64,000 nucleotides of DNA from Aegilops tauschii subsp. strangulata (Eukaryota; Streptophyta; Magnoliopsida; Poales; Poaceae), in NCBI RefSeq assembly GCF_002575655.3, contig NC_053035.3, positions 94,451,322-94,515,321 on the forward strand. The letters are read 5' to 3'. Each line of letters begins with the position of its first letter. The stretch's first letter is position 1. Position numbers and translations under genes: made by a program. The notes below the pieces were generated by a model that did not search any database, was not told the DNA's origin, and was given only the letters and a program-made list of their open reading frames with translations. Shown here piece after piece: positions 1-12,759 of this stretch.

Positions 1-595
1 GGAGTGGCGTCGTGGGGGGGGGGGGAGAGTGGGAGTGGTTGCCCTAGGGTTTCGGCCGACAGGGGAGGATATGGGGAGTGGGGTGGGCCGGCCTGGTGGC
101 CCAGAGGCTAGTTAGGCCGAAGCCCAGTGGGGGGGAAAGGGAGGCTCCTTATCTCTGTCTTTCTTTTTTTAGTTATTCTTTTGTGTTTCATTTCTACTTT
201 CCTTTTATTTTAGTTTTGTAAAATTTATCACTAGCACCTAACTTAGTATTTGTAAATATACTACTGCCACAATAACTTTGGCACCTAGCTAAAATAGTTT
301 AGTATTTTGTAAAATATAATAGGAGCATAATTAATTGTTTTTGCTGTTGTTTTAATCACTTTGGGGTATTTAATTATTTTATAAGGATGTTGTTTCTCCA
401 CCAATAATATCCATGATTTATTTGTCACATTGAGAACATTTTAGTTTTGACTTTTGAAAACTTTAATTGTTTGACTTGAATTTGAATTTGAATTTTGAAT
501 CGGTTTTTGAACTAACCCGAGATTAACTAAAGTGATCATGGTGACGTGGCATCGTTAACAGAGGTTTACTGTAGCTTAATTATCCGGGCGTCACA
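1..595 (+). mobile_element. 3' part of an LTR, truncated by the window start
   Basis: The stretch ends in an LTR-like edge at 595 (GGGCGTCACA). It passes through an AT-rich segment that suits an LTR body, and the bases after it look neither like a primer-binding site nor like LTR. That suggests a 3' LTR in plus orientation whose element lies to the left of the window. The terminal block (CTGTAGCTTAATTATCCGGG and the following CGTCACA) resembles ends I associate with large Triticeae Gypsy families, but I cannot name the family with confidence. Positions 12-25 contain a G homopolymer. No coding capacity is visible. Confidence 0.5.
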
Positions 596-1390
596 CCCCC
601 GAGCCTTAATTCAGGCACGGGTGGCCGCATTAAGGGTCGATATCCGTTTCAGAGAAAATTTGTTTTGTTTAACATAGACTTCTCGGCAATAGAATAAAGA
701 TCTCTTAAAGGAGTTGGAGATAGTGAAATCCCAGCTTGCCAAGGTCGACCTCAAGGGGTTTGATGCAAAGGAAATCAAAGCCAATGGGAATTATGAGAGC
801 GTTATGCCAGCTACTCGGTTGTCCCAACGAGACTATGCTCTTGACTCTTTAATAGATGGGCTAGATAAATTGACTTCAATCACAATTTATGTGTAATGAT
901 TTCATGTATCCAGATACTTTATATCATTAACACTGGAATCCACATTGTTCAAACTTTGTTGACCGACCATCAGCTTCAACCTCCTTGGCCAGTAGCCAGG
1001 GAGTGTTTGTCCTACTTTATAAAGCCTTTATGAGGGCAAAGATTTACGGCAAACAAGGCAATCTGGCCATATGGTTTTATAAACAAAGGTACGCGGAGAG
1101 ATGTGTTATATTACTATTTAACATAAGAAACATCTTCTGAGAAAAATAGTTCCTTTATAAGTTCCTTTTCTCGGACTGTCATGTTGACCATGATCATAAA
1201 ACCTCACCTTTGATCAACGTGGGAGGAAAATATTGAGGATTTAGTTTGGGGAAAGTTCCCGAACTCTGTGGTCTTAATGAAACAAAAATTTCACTTCCAT
1301 CGTTGCCGGCCAATTATGTTTCTTAAGACAACTAGCTTTCGGCTTCACCCGGATGACCTGGTAGTAACAATCACAGCGGTGCTCCCTTTA

Positions 1391-1844
1391 CTCCGGTGAT
1401 GAGTTCCCCTCCGGCAGGGTGCCGAACAGGGCTCTAGATGGTATTTCGAAGATATAGAGGCTCGCGGTGGCGGAGTCGAAGTTCTAGGTTAACTTTCGGG
1501 GGTTTCTGAATATATAGGATTTTTTTGCATCGGTCTCACGCAAAGAGGTGCCACAGGGGGCCCAAGATGCACCAGGGCGCGCCCAGGTAGCTTGTGGCGC
1601 CCCCGTGGCTCTTCTGGCCCTCCCAAGAAGCCTCTAGTGTCTATTTCCTTCCAAAAAAATCATCAAAAAGTTTTGGTCCATTTGGAGAACTTTTATTTCT
1701 GCACAAAAAACAACACCACGGTACTTCTGCTAAAAACAGCGGCAGTTCAGGTTAGTTTCATTTAAATCATAACAAAACCATATAATTTTTTTGTAAACAT
1801 GGCATGAATACTTCGTAAATTATAGATATGTTGGAGACGTATCA
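1391..1844 (-). repeat. Truncated S1-type Gypsy LTR fragment
   Basis: On the minus strand the fragment starts at 1844 with the shared LTR 5' edge (one change: ...AACATATC instead of ...AACGTATC). It proceeds through LTR body text resembling solo LTR S1 (for example around 17440-17560) and stops abruptly at 1391, about one third into the LTR. It sits exactly inside a block that is uninterrupted in its second copy near 2490, so it is a younger insertion that has lost its 3' two thirds. No target-site duplication is recognisable. Confidence 0.65.
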
Positions 1845-4072
1845 CCTAGCCGAACAATCGGGAATGTAAGGGGCAAGCACAGGAGCCAGGCAACCCAGCT
1901 TGGCCAAAGTCTTAATTCAAATTGATGCATATTTATAGCTTTATAACAATGATTACGGAAGGCAGCGCTCGTATATTGAATACAAACCTGAGGATATGTT
2001 GTGACAGTTAGCTTTTAAGCTATACTTTGCAACTTTATGCTATATGTTTATTTTGACTCCGTTGCGGCGGTTTATCATTTGATAGTGACCCATCGTTGGC
2101 TTCCACCCCTTTGTAGATGCTACGCATGGTGTTTTCGCAGTAACAAGACAACCTTAGCCGACGTCTTGGTGCCCGGAGGCGGTTGTGTTAGCGGAAACGA
2201 GGCAATCAGATATTTAGGCTTTACAACTTTCTCTTAGTCATAGGAGCTTAAAGTTGGGAGGCTAGTTACTAGGCCCCGATTAGTATTCGGCGTCAGCCGA
2301 GGTCAAACCATTAACACTTCGACCAATTTTATAATAGGCCCATCTTTTAACACGGGGTAACCTCCATCGATCTATAGTTTGACACAGTCATCGGATCACT
2401 GGCCAATTTACGCTTATTGCGATAGTCAGTTTTCAGCTTTCTCTCCTAAGGCACTTGACCAGTTAAAGCAGAACTACAATCGCAGTGGTTCTCCCTTTAC
2501 CCTTAGCTGAACAATTGGGAACGTAAGAAGTAAGCATAGGAGCCGGGCAACCCAACTTTTCACCAAAGACACAATTTGAAACCGATGCATATAATAAAGC
2601 AATATCCGAGAACTTTTTGCCCAGGACTCCATGGGGCACCTTGGCTTTTGGTGGGTTTGGCTCTAGTCGCAGCCCCCCATTAATATTGCCGATGCTTTAA
2701 AGGCGTCTGGCATTCTGTTGCGAAAGTTATGCTTGGAAAACCAAAAAACTTACATAAAAACTTTACGTCTAAATTATATCAAGTTTTTTGTGCCAATCTG
2801 AAATTTGTCTTAAAATTAACTTGCGCTTCCCTCGTGCTTTAACATGATACGTCCGATCTCCAGACTTCAAGCGGGACAACCTTTGGCTTTAACCTCCCTT
2901 CTCGAAGGGGGAGTGCTTCTTAGGCCAGTTTAGCGAACTAAAATTTAATTGGCTCTAGAGAGAAACCAGGCTATCCGGCTATTGACCGCACACTTGCGTC
3001 AGAAAAATGGGTAGTAGAAAAAGACTTTTCAATGACTTAGAAGGAAACATTTATGAAAAAACGACACATATGAATTTAAGAGCCCCTAGTTAACCTGGGA
3101 AAAAGAAGTATTTTTAACAAACTAAGTTTTTAACAAAAATATAATGCTTGGTCGAACCGAACTGAAATTAAAATTTGAAAAAAAATTGAGCATGAAAGTG
3201 ACTTAGCTGGTTAATGTGCTAGGCATTGATGACGCGGTTCGGGATTGTGGCGGGGTGAAGCCCCCGGTCCAGCTATTGTGATGAAGCTGGTCGACTAGTG
3301 ACACCGAAGTCCCTAGAGTAGGTTGATGAAGCGATGGTGAAACCCCTGGTCTAGCCAAGGTGTCGGAGCAGGTCGGTGGAATAGACGCCAAAGCCTCCAT
3401 GTCAGCTGACGTATTGAAGCTGGTCGGCATGTTGGATGTCATCTTGAAGAAGAGGTAGCACGACAATGCCGACGCAGGTCAAAAATTGTTACGCGGTCGA
3501 TGCTGGCTTGATGAAGTGCGGCAATGCCGGTCTGACCGCTCCATGTAATTCGTGGGGCAACGAGGTTGGTGATGATTTAGCCTTCGCGATGCATAACTCT
3601 TGGTCGGCTCACCGGGGTGATGATCCGTTGAGTTTCGCCTCTGCTCGATGAAGCGACGACCTGTCTAGCACTGGTCGGCACCCGTGGAGCAACGTTATCG
3701 GTCTCGTTTGACACCGACTCGACAGTGAAGATTACCTAGAAAAAGGCTTTCAATTTTGTAGGCACGTGTTCGAGAACAAAACATAATACCCTAGAAAAAA
3801 TGCCTTCAAAGAGGACATCCGATAACCCGTTCATGAAAAAGACAAACTCGGGTCGGATTCATTTTTGCGCGAAAAATAGATTTGAATTGATGCACGTTTT
3901 CCTGAGTTTGAACGGTCGGATTGAGCGGAAATTTTGAGTGGTGGTTGATATGGGAATTCCGCATCCGATAAACGGTTGGATCTTCCAAATGACGTCCGAG
4001 ATGAACGCTAGACTCTTCACTCCAAACTCGTCCAGATTAATTCTCGTCCAGATTTGATAGGGCTCCGGTATA

Positions 4073-4444
4073 TCAGAAATTCCTCCACTGGAACACGATG
4101 AAATTTTGCAGGGTTGTTGTAGACTCAATTCCGCACAATTCCACCGAAGCAATCGCCAAAGGAACGCTCGAGGAGGCGGGGATGGCGAACACGAAACCAC
4201 TATCCAGGAAAACTGCATGGTCGCATGAGGGCAATATTGATGTGGAGCCCCCGAGCTCCGTGGATGATTCTTCCATGATCTCGGATGAGACCAGAGTTGA
4301 TGATAATGAATACAACCATCCAATCTTGATGATCTGACACGGAGCATAGTTCTTGATCCAGTCGAGGTGACCAGTCGAGCCTGCGATGGAGAAGCCGACG
4401 TCGTAGTTGATCTGCAGGCGAGCCATGGGTCCTTTTTCGACCAC
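4073..4444 (-). CDS. Short 5' ORF of element G, function unknown
   Basis: This minus-strand frame of 123 residues begins just inside the 5' LTR of element G, about 28 bp from the LTR edge at 4473, where a leader or first ORF of a retrotransposon is expected. I recognise no domain; there is no zinc knuckle and no protease motif. The second half has hydrophobic patches and ends with a cysteine-poor, T/Q-rich tail. It may be an accidental frame in the leader or a remnant of the N-terminal extra ORF seen in some Tat-lineage elements. Overlapping frames on both strands are of similar length, so coding status is weak. Confidence 0.25.
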   Translation of the reverse strand: MVEKGPMARLQINYDVGFSIAGSTGHLDWIKNYAPCQIIKIGWLYSLSSTLVSSEIMEESSTELGGSTSILPSCDHAVFLDSGFVFAIPASSSVPLAIASVELCGIESTTTLQNFIVFQWRNF

Positions 4445-4472
4445 ACAACGGAACTCTCAATGAAAGCACCAA

Positions 4473-4758
4473 TGTTGGTGTCAAACCAGCATATCTCAGG
4501 GTAGGGGGTCCTGAGCTGTGGATCTCGGATTTATGGATAACAGAGGACGAAGGAGGCAATATTTACCCAGGTTCGGGCCCTCTCGAGGAGGTAATACCTT
4601 ACGTCCTGCTTTGATTGTATTGATACGAGGGAGATTGTTGTGTATGATTCCAATGATCTAGCATATATCCTCTATCGACTAGCCTGCCCTTGGCCTATAT
4701 AATGTACAGGAGACCTAGGATAACAAGAGTCCTAGTCGGATACGTTGGTCGAGAGGAG
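4473..4758 (-). repeat. 5' LTR of element G, 3' portion only
   Basis: Read on the minus strand, the LTR ends ...CACCAACA at 4473. The bases next to it inside the element (TTGGTGCTTTCA on the minus strand, 4461-4472) sit where a primer-binding site belongs. The plus-strand text contains the CCCAGGTTCGGGCCCTCTCG block that I associate with LTRs of wheat Tat-lineage elements. The LTR is cut at 4758/4759 by insertion of element D, and its remainder is not found in the window. Confidence 0.6.
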
Positions 4759-5206
4759 TGATACGTCTCCAACGTATCTATAATTTTTGATTGTTCCATG
4801 CTATTATGTTATCTATCTTGGATGTCTTATATGCATTTATATGCTATTTTATATCATTTTTTGGGACTAACCTATTAACCTAGTGCCCAGTGTCAGTTGT
4901 TGTTTTTCCTTGTTTTCGACTTCTACAGAAAATCAATATCAAACGGAGTCCAAATGGAATAAAACTTTACGATGATTTTTCTTGGGCCAGAAGAAACCCA
5001 CGAGACTTGGAGAGGAGGCCAGAAGACCTACGGGGCATCCACATGTCATAGGAGCGCGCCCCTAGGGCTTGTGGGCCCCCTATAAACCGTCTAACCCTAA
5101 TTCTTGCTCCATAAATACCCAAATATTCCCCCTACACCAGAGGGCACACCAAAAAATCTTTTCCGCCGCCGCAAGCTTCTGTTCTCGTGAGATCCCATCT
5201 TGGGGC
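4759..5206 (+). repeat. 5' LTR of D, left part
   Basis: Starts with the shared LTR edge TGATACGTCTCCAACGTATC at 4759 and runs to 5206, where element C enters after GGGGC (5202-5206). The continuation resumes at 27959 after the second GGGGC copy, and joining the two parts gives an LTR of about 1.4 kb. Confidence 0.9.
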
Positions 5207-5658
5207 TGCTACTTCTTGAGCTTGCGTTGGTTTTTCCCTTGAAGAGGAAAGGGTGATGAGCAAAATAGAGATAAGCATTTCCCTCAGTTTGAGAACCAAG
5301 GTATCAATCCAGTAGGAGGTACACGCAATTCTCCAATCTATGCTCCTGCACAAACAATCAAACACGTGCACCCAGCGCGATAAAGGGGTTGTCAATCCCT
5401 TCACGGTCACTTGCAGGGATGAGATCTGACAGAGATAGATATAAAAGATTACTAAAACATAAAACAAAGTAAAAACAAATAAATTGCAGCAAGGTATTTT
5501 TGGATTTTTCGGTTTATAGATCTGAAAATATATGATGGAAAATAGACCCCGGGGCCATAGGTTTCACTAGAGGCTTATCTCTTGAAAGAAAACAACATGG
5601 TGGGTGAACAAATTACTATCGAGCAATTGATAGAAAAGTGCACAGTTATGACGATATC
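5207..5658 (-). repeat. 3' LTR of C, left part
   Basis: On the plus strand it starts TGCTACTTCTTGAGCTTGCG at 5207, the inverse of the C-type LTR 3' edge, and matches the start of the C 5' LTR at 26382. It is interrupted after ATATC (5654-5658) by element B, and the LTR resumes at 21867. Confidence 0.9.
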
Positions 5659-7228
5659 TAATGTCGCTTGAGATGCGTCGGTGTTTCCCCAAGGAATAAG
5701 GGAGGATGCAGCACAACAACGGTAAGGTATTTCCCTCAGTGATGAGACCAAGGTTATTGAACCAGTAGGATAACCACGCATCACTACGTAAACGCTACCT
5801 GCACACAAATAACAAATACTTGCAATTCGATGCGTTAAAGGGGTTGTCAATCCCTTTCGGGTAGCAGTGCCAAAAAGGGACGTAAGGATATGATAAAATT
5901 ATAGTAGATTGATAGATGCAAATAAAAGTAAATAAAACGCTGCAAGGTATTTTTGGGTTTTTTTATAATATAGATCTGAAAATAAAAGAAAAGGCAATTA
6001 GCAATATGGATCTGAAAGTATATGATGGAAAATAGACCCGGAGGCCGTAGATTTCACTAGTGGCTTCTCTGGAGAAAATAGCAACGATGGGTAGACAAAT
6101 TATTGTCGGGCAATTGATAGAAAAGCAAATAATTATGACGATATCCAAGACAATGATCATGTATATAGGCATCACGTCCAAGATTAGTAGACCGACTCCT
6201 GCCTGCATCTACTACTATTACTCCACACATCGATCGCTGTCCAGCATGCATCTAGTGTATTAAGTTCATGGAAAAATGGAGTAATGCAATAAGAACGATA
6301 ACATGATGTAGACAAGATCTATTCATGTAGGAATAGACCCCATCTTTTTATCCTTAATAGTAATGATACATGCGTACCTTGCTGCCCCTTTTGTCACTGC
6401 GAAAGGACACCGCAAGATCGAACCCATTACAAAGCACCTCTTCACATTGCAAGATAAATAGATCAAGTTGGCCAAACAAAACACAAATATCGGAGAAGAA
6501 ATACAAGGCTATAACAATCAAGATTGGATATTAAATCAAGGCAAATCTGATCATAAACTCACAATTCATTGGATCCCAACAAACACACCACAAAGAGTCA
6601 TTACATCAAATAGATCTCCAATAGACCGTTGTATTGAGATACAAAGAGAGAAAAAGTCATCTAGCTACTGCCTACGGACCCGTAGGTCTGAGTTGGACTA
6701 CTCACGCATCATCGGAGAGGCACCAATGAGGATGATGAACCCCTCCGTGACCGTGTTCCCCTCCGGCGGAGTGCCGGAATAGGGCTCTAGATTGGATCTC
6801 GTGGTTCTGGAACTTGTGGCGGCTGGAATAAAATTTCGTCGACTCCTCTAGGGTTTCTGGAGCAAGGAGGTATTTATAGAGCGAAGAGGCGGTGCGGGAG
6901 GCCACCGAGGTGGGCACAACCCACCTGGGTGCGCCCCCAGGCGCATCCAGGTGGGTTGTGCCCCCCTCGAGGAACCCCAGGTGCTTCTCTGGCCCATCTG
7001 GTGTCTTCTGGTCCAAAAACAATCCACAAAAATTTTCGCTGCATTTGGACTCCGTTTGATATTGATTTTCTGCGATGTAAAAAACAAGCAGAAAACAACA
7101 ACTGGCACTTGGCACTATGTCAATAGGTTAGTCCCAAAAAATGATATAAAATGATTGTAAAACATCCAAGAATGATAATATAACAACATGGAACAATCAA
7201 AAATTATAGATACGCTGGAGACGTATCA
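5659..7228 (-). repeat. 3' LTR of B
   Basis: Read on the minus strand it runs from ...ACGTCTCCAGCGTATC (edge at 7228) to the decayed 3' edge at 5659. Its length of 1570 bp matches the 1581 bp of the 5' LTR. Immediately inside it (7229 onward) is GCATCCCCAAGCTTAATTCC, which on the element strand gives a purine-rich stretch ending in GGGGATGC, the likely plus-strand primer. Confidence 0.9.
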
Positions 7229-9586
7229 GCATCCCCAAGCTTAATTCCTGCTCATCCTAGAGTAGGTAAATGATAAAAACAGAATTTTTGATGTGGAATG
7301 CTGCCTAACATGTTCATCACATATTCTTTCCTTTATATCATGGACAATTGGACTTTTATATGGTTCAAAGCAATAGTCTAGTTTGACATGAGGACTTTAA
7401 TACTCAAGCACATCAACAAACAACTATGTCTTTCAAAATATCAATACTAAAGCAAGTTATCCCTAGACCATCATGCTCAATCATTGATCCATTCATGCAA
7501 CACATCCAAATATTAAATACATCCAATGCTCAAGTATGATAATAGTGTTCAGTAGTTGGTGCTTTATAGGAGATGGAGACACAAAATAAAAATAAAAATT
7601 GCATTAAGTAAAAGATAGGCCCTTCGCAGAGGGAAGTAGGGATTTGTAGATGTGCCAGAGCTCAAAGCAAAAATTGAGAGATAAAATTATTTTGGGTGGC
7701 ACGCTTTTCTCGTCAACGAGAATGACTTAGAGTTCCCAACACTTTCCGTGCTAGATATATCATAGGCGGTTCCCAAACATAAAATAAAGTTTATTCCTTT
7801 TTCCACCGGACTTTCACAAGCCATGGCTAACCGTATCCACGAGTGCCCTCCATACCAACACTTTCCAAGGAATTTATTATATGACAACATAAAGTAAATT
7901 TCCTTTTTCATTTCGGGACTGGGAATCCCTATTACCACCATACTCTCATGCAATGACAAGTGAATAAACACTCATCTTGATAATAACACATCTAGCATGA
8001 AAAATATTAGCCACCCCTCGCCGCTTCATGAGCGATACGGGCACACAAAAGAAAATTTATTTTGAAATTTAGAGTTGGCACATACAAATTTGCTTAGAAC
8101 GGCTAGGAAATACGGCATATAGGTAGGTATGTTGGACTCATTTGGCATAACTTGGGTTTTAGGATTTGGATGCACAAGTAGTATTCCTACTTAGTACAAG
8201 GTGGAGGCTAACAAGGGATTGAGAAGCGACCAACCAAGGAACGAAAACCATCATAAGGGAACATTAAACATAACTAACACCGAATAATGCAACACAAGTA
8301 GGATGTAATTTCATTGCATGACTATTGACTTTCGTTCTTGCATAGGGAATCGCAAACCTTAACATCAATATTCTTACTAAAACATAATTACCCATTAACA
8401 TGGCTCACATATCACTATCATCATATCTCAAAACTATTACAAATAATCAAGTTTATTTTGTCCAATGATCTTCATGAAAGTTTTTATTATATCCTCCTTG
8501 GATATCTATCACTTTGGAACTAGTTTCATATGTTGCCTTTAATAAGCTCAAACAAATATAAGTGAAGAACATGAGCATCATATTTCCTTCTCTCAAATTA
8601 ATCTAAGTGAAGCATGAGAGAATTTCTTCAAAGATAACAAAGCACACGGTGCTCAAAAAGATATAAGTGAAGCACTAGAGCAATTCCAAGGCTCTAAAAA
8701 TTTAACTGAAGCATAGGTGCAATCATAGCATAATTTGGCTCTCCAAAATAGGTGTGTACAACAAGGATTCTTATTAAAAATTAAAAAGAAAAACAAGCAA
8801 ATACTCATATCATACAAGAAGCTCCAAGCAAACTCATGATATGTGACGAATCAAAATATAGTTTCAAGTAAAATACCGATGGTCGTTAGAACAAAGAGGG
8901 GATGCCACTCGGGGGCATCCCCAAGCTTAGTTGCTTGATACTTCTTGAATATTATCTTGGGGTGCCTTGGGCATTCCCAAGCTTAGAATTTTGCTAATCC
9001 TTATCCTTCATTCATCGCGGTCTCACCCAAAACATGAAAACTTCAATCACACAAAACTCAACAAAACTTCGTGAGATCCGTTAGTATAAGAAAACAAATC
9101 ACTACTTTAAGTACTGTTGCAAACCCATTCATATTTTTTTATTGTATTATATCTACTGTATTTTAACTTTTCCATGGCAAAAACTCTTCAAAGGAAACCA
9201 TAGAATCATCAAAACAAGCACATAACACAACGAAAACAGAATCTCTCAAAAACAGAATAGTCTGTAGTAATCAGAGAACTTCGTATACTTCTGTAACTCC
9301 AAAAATTCTGAAAAATTAGGACAACGCAGGAAATTTGTATATCAATCTTGTGTAAAAAGTTCAGAGCAAAAGCACGTTTCTGTGATTTATGAAAATTGTT
9401 TTTCTGAGTGCAAAAGTTTCTGTTTTTCAACAAGATCAAATCAACTATCACCCAAATCATCCCAAAGGCTGTGCTTGGCACAAACACTAATTTATACCAC
9501 AAAAACACATCTAATCAGAGGCATAATTGGGTATTTTATTGAAAACAGCAAGAAAACCAAAAAGCAAAAAGATACAAGTTGGGTTG
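7229..9586 (-). other. 3' noncoding region of B
   Basis: This 2.36-kb stretch lies between the interrupted end of the gag-protease module and the 3' LTR of B. It aligns by eye with the 3' noncoding parts of A (12760-15539), C (22994-25291) and D (31227-33028), including the repeated AAGTGAAGCA motif and the GGGGATGCC blocks near 8900. I see no coding frame of note. GGTTG at 9582-9586 is the left target duplication of solo LTR S1. Confidence 0.75.
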
Positions 9587-10341
9587 TGATGTCTACTACG
9601 CAACTTTATTCTTGTAGACTCGTGTTGGGCCTCCAAGCGCAGAGTTTTGTAGGACAGTAGCAATTTTCCCTCAAGTGGATGACCTAAGGTTTATCAATCC
9701 GTGGGAGGTCTAGGATGAAGATGGTCTCTCTCAAGCAACCCTGCAACCAAATACAAGAAATCTCTTGTGTCCTCAACACACCCAATACAATGGCAAATTG
9801 TATAGGTGCACTAGTTCGGCGAAGAGATGGTGATACAAGTGTAATATTGATGGTAGAAATATATTTTTATAGTCTGAATAAATAAAAACAACAAGGTAGC
9901 AAATAGTAAACACGCACAAAAACGGTATTGCAATGCTTGAAAATGAGGCCTAGGGTCCGTACTTACACTAGTGCAATCTCTCAACGATGCTAATATAATT
10001 GGATCATATAACCATCCCTCAACGTGCAACGAAGAATCACTCCAAAGTTCCTATCTAGTGGAGAACATAATAGGAAATCGTTTGTATGGTATGAAACCAC
10101 CTCGAAGCTATTCTTTCCGATCGATCTATCCAAGAGTTCGTACTAAAATAACACCAAATAATTTCAGATTCATAATACTATATCCAACACAAAGAACCTC
10201 AAAGAGTTCCAGAAGATTTCTACCGGAGAGACAAAAGACGAGAACGTGCATCAACACCTATGCATAGATTACCCCAATGTCATCGCGGGAATCCGCGAGT
10301 TGAATGCCAAAACACATATCAAGTGAATCAATACGATACCC

Positions 10342-11922
10342 TGATACGTCTCCAACGTATCTATAATTTTTGATTGTTCCATGCTATTATATTATCTGTT
10401 TTGGATGTTTAATGGGATTTAATTTGCTCTTTCATATTATTTTTGGGACTAACCTATTAACCAAAGGCCCAGTGCCAGTTTCTGTTTTTTTGCCTATTTC
10501 AGTGTTTTGAAGAAAAGGAATACCAAACGGAATGAAACCTTCGCGATGATCTTTCTTGGAACGAAAGCAATCCAGAAGACTTGGAGTTGAAGTCTGGAAC
10601 TCCGCGAGCTGGCCACGAGGCAGGAGGGCGCGCCCAGGGGGTAGGCGCGCCCCCACCCTCATGGGCCCCAAGGAGCTCCACCGACGTACTTCTTTCGCCT
10701 ATATATATACTCTTATACCCTAAAACATTAGGGGGAGCCACGAAACCACTTTTCCACCGCCGCAACCTTTTGTACCCGTGAGATCCCATCTTGGGGCCTT
10801 TTCCGGCGCTCTGTCGGAGGGGGAATCGATCATGGAGGGCTTCTACATCAACACCATAGCCTCTCCGATGATGCGTGAGTAGTTTACCACCGACCTTCGG
10901 GTCCATAGTTATTAGCTAGATGGCTTCTTCTCTCTCTTTGATTCTCAATACAAAGTTGTCCTCGATGTTCTTCGAGATCTATTCGATGTAATACTCTTTT
11001 GCGGTGTGTTTGCCGAGATCCGATGAATTGTGGATTTATGAACAAGTTTATCTATGAATATTATTTGGTTCTTCTCTGAATTCTTATATGCATGATTTGA
11101 TATCTTTGCAAGTCTCTTCGAATTATCGGTTTAGTTTGGCCTACTAGATTGATCTTTCTTGCAATGGGAGAAGTGCTTCGCTTTGGATTCAATCTTGCGG
11201 TGTCCTTTCCCAGTGACAGTAGGGGCAGCAAGGCACGTATTGTATTGTTGCCATCGAGGATAAAAAGATGGGGTTTATATCATATTGCTTGAGTTTATCC
11301 CTCTACATCATGTCATCTTGCCTAATGCGTTACTCTGTTCTTATGAACTTAATACTCTAGATGCATGATGGATAGCGGTCGATGTGTGGAGTAATAGTAG
11401 TAGATGTAGAATGGTTTCGGTCTACTTGACACGGACGTGATTCCTATATTCATGATCATTGCCTTAGATAACTTCATAACTATGCGCTTTTCTATCAATT
11501 GCTCGGCAGTAATTTGTTCACCCACCGTCATACATGCTATCTTGAGAGAAGCCACTAGTGAAACCTATGGCCCCCGGGTCTATTTTACATCATATAAGTT
11601 TCTGATCTACAATTCTAGTTTCCTATTTATTTTATTTTGCAATCTTTATTTTCCAATATATATAACAAAAATACCAAAAATATTTATCTTACTATCTTTA
11701 TCAGATCTCACTTTTGCGAGTGACCGTGAAGGGATTGACAACCCCTTTATCGTGTTGGTTGCAAGGTTCTTGATTGTTTGTGCAGGTACTAGGTGACTTG
11801 TGCGTTGTCTCCTACCGGATTGATACCTTGGTTCTCAAAAACTGAGGGAAATACTTACGCTACTTTGCTGCATCACCCTTTCCTCTTCAAGGGAAAAACC
11901 AACACATTCTCAAGAGGTAGTA
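10342..11922 (+). repeat. 5' LTR of A
   Basis: 1581 bp, from TGATACGTCTCC at 10342 to ...CAAGAGGTAGTA at 11922. The corresponding 3' LTR ends ...CAAGAGGTAGCA, so the terminal C has become T. A purine/GC-rich stretch near 10620-10680 (GGCGCGCCC motifs) precedes a TATA-like run. Confidence 0.95.
10700..10709 (+). promoter_or_regulatory. Putative TATA box of the A 5' LTR
   Basis: A TATATATATA run follows GC-rich sequence inside the LTR and recurs in the 3' LTR at 15911-15918. Its position, a little over one fifth into the LTR, suits the U3/R core promoter of an LTR retrotransposon. There is no transcript evidence. Confidence 0.35.
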
Positions 11923-11933
11923 AGAAGGATTTT

Positions 11934-11950
11934 TGGCGCCGTTGCCGGGG
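11934..11950 (+). promoter_or_regulatory. Primer-binding site 1 of A (tRNA-Asp)
   Basis: TGGCGCCGTTGCCGGGG lies 11 bp after the 5' LTR and is complementary to the 3' end of plant tRNA-Asp(GUC), the expected minus-strand primer. Confidence 0.85.
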
Positions 11951-12002
11951 AGATTTGCGCCAAGTCAAGTCAAGATTTGATCTCTCGTCAACTAGCCATT
12001 TC

Positions 12003-12019
12003 TGGCGCCGTTGCCGGGG
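12003..12019 (+). promoter_or_regulatory. Primer-binding site 2 of A (tandem duplicate)
   Basis: A second exact TGGCGCCGTTGCCGGGG lies 69 bp downstream of the first. The flanking GAGATTTGCGCCA/GAGATCTACGCCA sequences show that a 69-bp leader segment was duplicated. B, C and D have one site each. Confidence 0.8.
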
Positions 12020-12226
12020 AGATCTACGCCAATTCAAGTCATACCAAGTACCCATCATAAACTCTTCTCCCTCGCATTACATTATTTGCCATTCACCTCT
12101 CGTTTTCCTCTCCCCCACTTCTAAAATGATTTTCGAAAACCTTTGCCTTTTCTTCGCCTCTCTTCCGTTCGCCTCTGTTCGCTTGCTTCTTGTGTGTCCG
12201 TGTGTTAGATCATCTGTTTCGCAGTT

Positions 12227-12759
12227 ATGGCTAGCTCTTCCTCCCTTCCTTTGTCTCTCGATTTTGAAGTTCTTCACTTCAAACAAAGACAAGGAGAAAA
12301 CTTAAAAGATGCTTGGTATAGGATGATAGAATCCTATCGTAGTTGCACTATAGAGGGAGATTTCAAGATTTTACTTCGTAATTTTTATGTTGGGCTAACC
12401 ATATCCCATGGACAACTCTTGGATTTTGCCGCTAAAGGGAATTTTATTGAAATTGATCCCAGTATTGCTTATGAAATTATAGAGGGAATAGTAGGAGTAC
12501 TACCCCCACAAAAGGGACTTCATCATACTCAAGAAGGAACCCAATTTTTGAGAAAATATGAGAAGTGCAAAAATCTCTGGATCCTCTTAAAAATGTTAGC
12601 GGGAACCTTCACCGCATGAATATGTTGATCACTCTTTGCAATAAGCGGTTGGATGCTCTAGATCTAAAAATCTCCGATTATGAAGGGAAACATAAGGAAC
12701 CTCCCAGATTCGAGCATAACTCCATTAAAAAGATAAAAGCCAAAGATGACAATACCTAG
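12227..12759 (+). pseudogene. Short gag-like ORF of A, frameshifted
   Basis: The frame starts at an ATG at the end of the leader that is homologous in C and D. The first 100 residues contain FKQRQGENLKDAW, then a cysteine and glycine in register, FYVGL, and LLDFAAKGNF. These match by position FKQ...W.RM, FYAGL and LLDSAVGGT in the gag of B and D, so it is a divergent gag lacking the N-terminal half. The frame changes near 12555-12565 and the remainder (to 12759) ends in KAKDDNT. There is no zinc knuckle and no protease. From the last few codons onward the DNA is homologous to D and C. It would act, if at all, in particle assembly with partner proteins; that is inference. Confidence 0.6.

Larger units (their letters stand above)
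596..4472 (-). mobile_element. Decayed internal region of Gypsy-type element G
   Basis: This is assigned to element G because it lies inside the LTR that starts at 4473 and is read on the minus strand. Two diverged direct copies of one block occur at about 1362-1940 and 2467-2590; both contain a CTCCCTTTA core, a motif of the type GAACAAT-GGGAA, and GCATAGGAGCC-like text. The first copy is split by a foreign LTR fragment at 1391-1844. Positions 3200-3720 hold many imperfect short repeats around GATGAAGC and CTGGTCGGC. Internal tandem repeats of this kind are common in the 3' part of Tat-lineage Gypsy elements. I see no gag, protease or reverse transcriptase here. The left boundary of G is unknown, and part of this stretch may belong to older flanking DNA. 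Confidence 0.4.
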
